From Microvenator marinus (GTDB taxonomy: Bacteria > Myxococcota_A > Bradymonadia > Bradymonadales > Bradymonadaceae), in contig NZ_CP042467.1 in NCBI RefSeq assembly GCF_007993755.1, positions 3,248,001 through 3,312,000 of the forward strand: DNA of 64,000 nt. The letters are read 5' to 3'. Positions within the stretch are counted from its first letter, which is position 1. Every line of letters begins with the position of its first letter. The translations under genes were made by a program, and so were the position numbers. The notes below the pieces were generated by a model. It saw nothing but the letters and a program-made list of their open reading frames with translations. It did not search any database and was not told the origin of the DNA. Below, one piece after another: positions 61,843 to 64,000 of the stretch.

Positions 61843-62579
61843 TGACCATCCAACTCCTCGACACAGTCGGCTCCACCAACGACCTCGCTATGAAGGCGGC
61901 ACCCAGCGCAAAGCACGGTGACACCTGGGTTGCGGAGCACCAAACTGCAGGGAGAGGACGCCGAGAAATCGGGGGCGACCGGCGACAATGGTTTTCCCCG
62001 CCAGGCGTCAGCCTCTACATGTCCGTTCTCCTCAAACCCGCCATCGAGCCCGCCGAAGCCGCCGGCATCACGCTCGCCGCTGGCGTCGGTGTGTGCGAGG
62101 CCCTGAGCGGCGTTCCCGGGCTCTGGCTCAAATGGCCGAACGATATCTTCATCGGCACCAAAAAAGTCGGCGGCCTTCTCACCGAGGCATCCACACAAGC
62201 TGGCTCCATCGAGTCGATCGTGGTCGGACTCGGCCTCAACGTCAACGTGCAGGCCCAGCATATCCCCAAAGATCTCGAGGCGATCATGACGAGCCTCGCA
62301 ATCGAAACGGGCCAACCCTTGGACCGCCTCGGACTCGTACACCGCATTCACGCGTCGCTTATAAAATGGTCGGAGCGCTACATTGCGGCCGGGTTTGACG
62401 GCATCGAGGACGGCATCAAGAAGTGGGACAAGAGCGCCGGCCGCCGCGTACAGGTGATCGACCCGAGCAAAAGTCGCGAAGGCGTGGCCAAGGGAATCAA
62501 AGACGGATCTCTACTGGTTCGTTTTGACGACGGCGACGAAGCACTGGTATTTGCCGGTGAGGTCAAATTGATTCCCTAG
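61842..62579 (+). CDS. birA: Biotin-[acetyl-CoA-carboxylase] ligase
   Basis: Attaches biotin to the carboxyl-carrier protein via biotinyl-AMP. 245 residues; TVGSTNDLA, TAGRGRREIGG (biotinyl-AMP loop), LKWPNDIFIGTKKVGGLLTE and GLGLNVN motifs are complete, with a C-terminal SH3-like domain. There is no N-terminal helix-turn-helix, so it is the non-regulatory (group I) type. The start, ATG 61842, shares a base with the upstream stop codon. Confidence 0.94.
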   Translation: MTIQLLDTVGSTNDLAMKAAPSAKHGDTWVAEHQTAGRGRREIGGDRRQWFSPPGVSLYMSVLLKPAIEPAEAAGITLAAGVGVCEALSGVPGLWLKWPNDIFIGTKKVGGLLTEASTQAGSIESIVVGLGLNVNVQAQHIPKDLEAIMTSLAIETGQPLDRLGLVHRIHASLIKWSERYIAAGFDGIEDGIKKWDKSAGRRVQVIDPSKSREGVAKGIKDGSLLVRFDDGDEALVFAGEVKLIP

Positions 62580-62625
62580 CCGAACCCTGTACTATGGCGC
62601 AGAATTTTCTCCCAAGAGGTAGCGA

Positions 62626-64000
62626 GTGAACCTTCCAAATCAAGGGCTCAAATTCTCAGAAATGAGCCTTCCAAAACCAACGTTTGAAAGCCTTTCCGAC
62701 ACGATGGGCAGCATCGATAGCCGATTTGACCAAGCCGCGGACGACAAGACGCGAATCGAAGTCGTCCAAGACTGGGACCGGCTCGTCCGCAACTACTCGA
62801 GCTGGGCGGCGATTACTCGCCTGAAGTTCAGCCAGGACACGCGCGACGAGGCCGCCAAGGCCGACCGCGAGTACGTCGACGAGCTGACCCCGAAGTTCAC
62901 CGAGATGAATATCGCGTGGTTGAGGAAGTTGCTCGCGAGCGAGCACCGGCCAGCTCTTGAGGCACATTTTGGCGCGCACGCGTTCCGTATGTGGGCGAAC
63001 GAAGTCCTGACCTTTGAGCCGGCAATCCAGGAAGACCTGGTGCAGGAGAGCAAGCTCAGTGCCGATCACACGGCCTTGACGGCATCCGCCGAGATCGAGT
63101 TCGACGGCGAAGTCTACAACCTTTCGCAGCTCGCGAAGTTCATGGATGTGGCGGATCGCGACACGCGTTACCGAGCGCAAAAGGCGCGCTGGGATTGGGT
63201 GGAAGCGCACTCGGACGAGTTCGACGAAATTTATGACAAGCTCGTCAAACTGCGCCATTCCATGGCCCAAAAGCTCGGCTACAAGAATTATATTGAGCTC
63301 GGCTACCGTCGCATGATGCGCGTTGATTATTCGCGTGAAGATGTGGAGGTCTTCCGCAAAGAGATCCTGCGCACCGTGGTGCCACTCGTGGCCGAGATGA
63401 AAAAGGCGCAGGCCAAAAGGCTCGGAATCGACCGTTGTATGGTCTGGGACGAGTCGGTCTTCGACTCCAAGGGAAATCCAGTCCCCGAGGGCGATGTCGC
63501 CGAGTTGACCGAAAAGGCCAAGTCGGTCTTTGACCAGATGCACCCTGAGCTTTCGAGCTTCTACCGTATGATGGTGGAGCGCGGTTTGCTCGACCTAGAC
63601 TCACGTACGGGCAAGGCTGGCGGCGGGTTCTGCACCTCTTTTGCCGAGTTCGGCGTGCCCTTCATCTTCGCGAATTTCAACGGCACCAAGCACGATGCCG
63701 AGGTGTTCACGCACGAGATGGGTCATGCGTTCCAATGCTACTTGAGCATGGACAAAGTACCTCACGACTACATCTGGCCTACACTTGAGGCGTGCGAGAT
63801 CCACTCGATGAGCCTCGAGTACTTCACCTGGCCATATATGGAGGCGTTCTTCGGCGACGATACCGAGCGCTTCCGCACGGTGCACCTGACCGAGTCTTTG
63901 AGCTTCCTTCCATACGGAACGGCCATCGACCACTTCCAGCACTTGGTCTACGAGAAGCCCGATGCCACGCCACAAGAGCGCCGCGAGATGTGGCTCGAGA
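62626..64000 (+). CDS. M3 family oligopeptidase (PepF-like), 3' end beyond window
   Basis: The first 458 codons of a zinc oligopeptidase. The HEMGH motif (His363, Glu364, His367) lies in EVFTHEMGHAFQCYL, and the third ligand region EACEIHSMSLEYF follows. Family members are about 550-700 residues and degrade oligopeptides in the cytoplasm. The start is a GTG at 62626 behind AGAGG; an in-frame ATG at 62662 is an alternative. It has no signal peptide. The window ends before the stop codon. Confidence 0.9.
   Translation, partial: MNLPNQGLKFSEMSLPKPTFESLSDTMGSIDSRFDQAADDKTRIEVVQDWDRLVRNYSSWAAITRLKFSQDTRDEAAKADREYVDELTPKFTEMNIAWLRKLLASEHRPALEAHFGAHAFRMWANEVLTFEPAIQEDLVQESKLSADHTALTASAEIEFDGEVYNLSQLAKFMDVADRDTRYRAQKARWDWVEAHSDEFDEIYDKLVKLRHSMAQKLGYKNYIELGYRRMMRVDYSREDVEVFRKEILRTVVPLVAEMKKAQAKRLGIDRCMVWDESVFDSKGNPVPEGDVAELTEKAKSVFDQMHPELSSFYRMMVERGLLDLDSRTGKAGGGFCTSFAEFGVPFIFANFNGTKHDAEVFTHEMGHAFQCYLSMDKVPHDYIWPTLEACEIHSMSLEYFTWPYMEAFFGDDTERFRTVHLTESLSFLPYGTAIDHFQHLVYEKPDATPQERREMWLE

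Noticed and set aside
62656-63543. Minus-strand open frame of 295 codons
   Set aside because: Antisense to the M3 oligopeptidase, whose HEMGH motif is in the plus-strand frame.

Overview
The window looks like a replication-origin-proximal piece of a free-living Gram-negative chromosome. It most resembles the Bradymonadota/Myxococcota side of the former Deltaproteobacteria. This rests on several traits: many lipoproteins with low-complexity Asn/Gln/Thr or Glu/Pro linkers (NNQT repeats at about 6270-6450 and in the serpin, EP repeats at 31428-31505), a MopE-like metal-binding-motif protein, TSP3-OmpA proteins, a MYXO-CTERM-like C-terminus and an AgmX-like C-terminal domain. The taxonomic call is inference; there is no rRNA gene here. 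Coding density is very high, with many 4-base overlaps between co-directional genes and several convergent pairs that overlap at their stop codons. I see no tRNA, rRNA, IS element, prophage or CRISPR array.

Layout. 1-7.4 kb, all minus strand: a cut-off lipoprotein, a Lys-rich secreted protein, a heterodimeric ABC exporter, then uppS - alpha/beta-hydrolase lipoprotein - thiD as one overlapping operon. 7.4-11.4 kb: a small islet with an orphan AbiEi-like (DUF6088-type) regulator and a divergent 1080-residue HEAT-repeat protein, lying where gyrB often follows recF. 11.4-14.1 kb: recF and dnaN reading leftwards from a gene-free region with five DnaA-box-like sites (candidate oriC). 14.1-21.2 kb: a BRCT-SWIM-ATP-dependent DNA ligase fusion, a CapA-like lipoprotein, csrA, rph-pncB and sthA. 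21.2-24.4 kb: an envelope operon (OmpA-type lipoprotein, lipoprotein, TVP38-like protein) and a secreted protein with a sigma-54-type promoter. 24.4-34.5 kb: pntAB, an orphan LytS-like kinase, an IPNS-like oxygenase overlapping an AstE-like hydrolase, and envelope proteins. 34.5-42.6 kb: amidohydrolase, TPR protein, PPK2 + amidinotransferase-like enzyme, a FliA-like sigma factor and an ABC-F ATPase; three parS-like sites lie at 35.8, 37.55 and 38.2 kb. 42.6-52.6 kb: HupE-like, BKACE, serpin, CIA30, NCS1 permease, SIMPL protein and a large HzsA-like di-haem protein. 52.6-64 kb: pyrimidine-nucleoside phosphorylase, Nudix, gap-pgk, a divergent Hsp90-like ATPase overlapping ppk1, a membrane protein, a small zinc-knuckle protein, birA, and a cut-off M3 oligopeptidase.

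Themes. (1) Chromosome start: dnaN-recF, DnaA-box cluster and parS sites fit an oriC/ParB domain, with genes left of 13.7 kb mostly running away from it. (2) Nicotinamide nucleotides: pncB, sthA and pntAB within 10 kb. (3) Polyphosphate: ppk1 coupled to an Hsp90-like protein, and PPK2 coupled to a guanidino-modifying enzyme. (4) Envelope and surface proteins between metabolic genes. The observations most likely to be new are the BRCT-SWIM ligase fusion, the AbiEi-like/HEAT islet, the ppk1-Hsp90-like pair and the candidate regulatory sites at 17.28, 23.6-23.76 and 54.87 kb.
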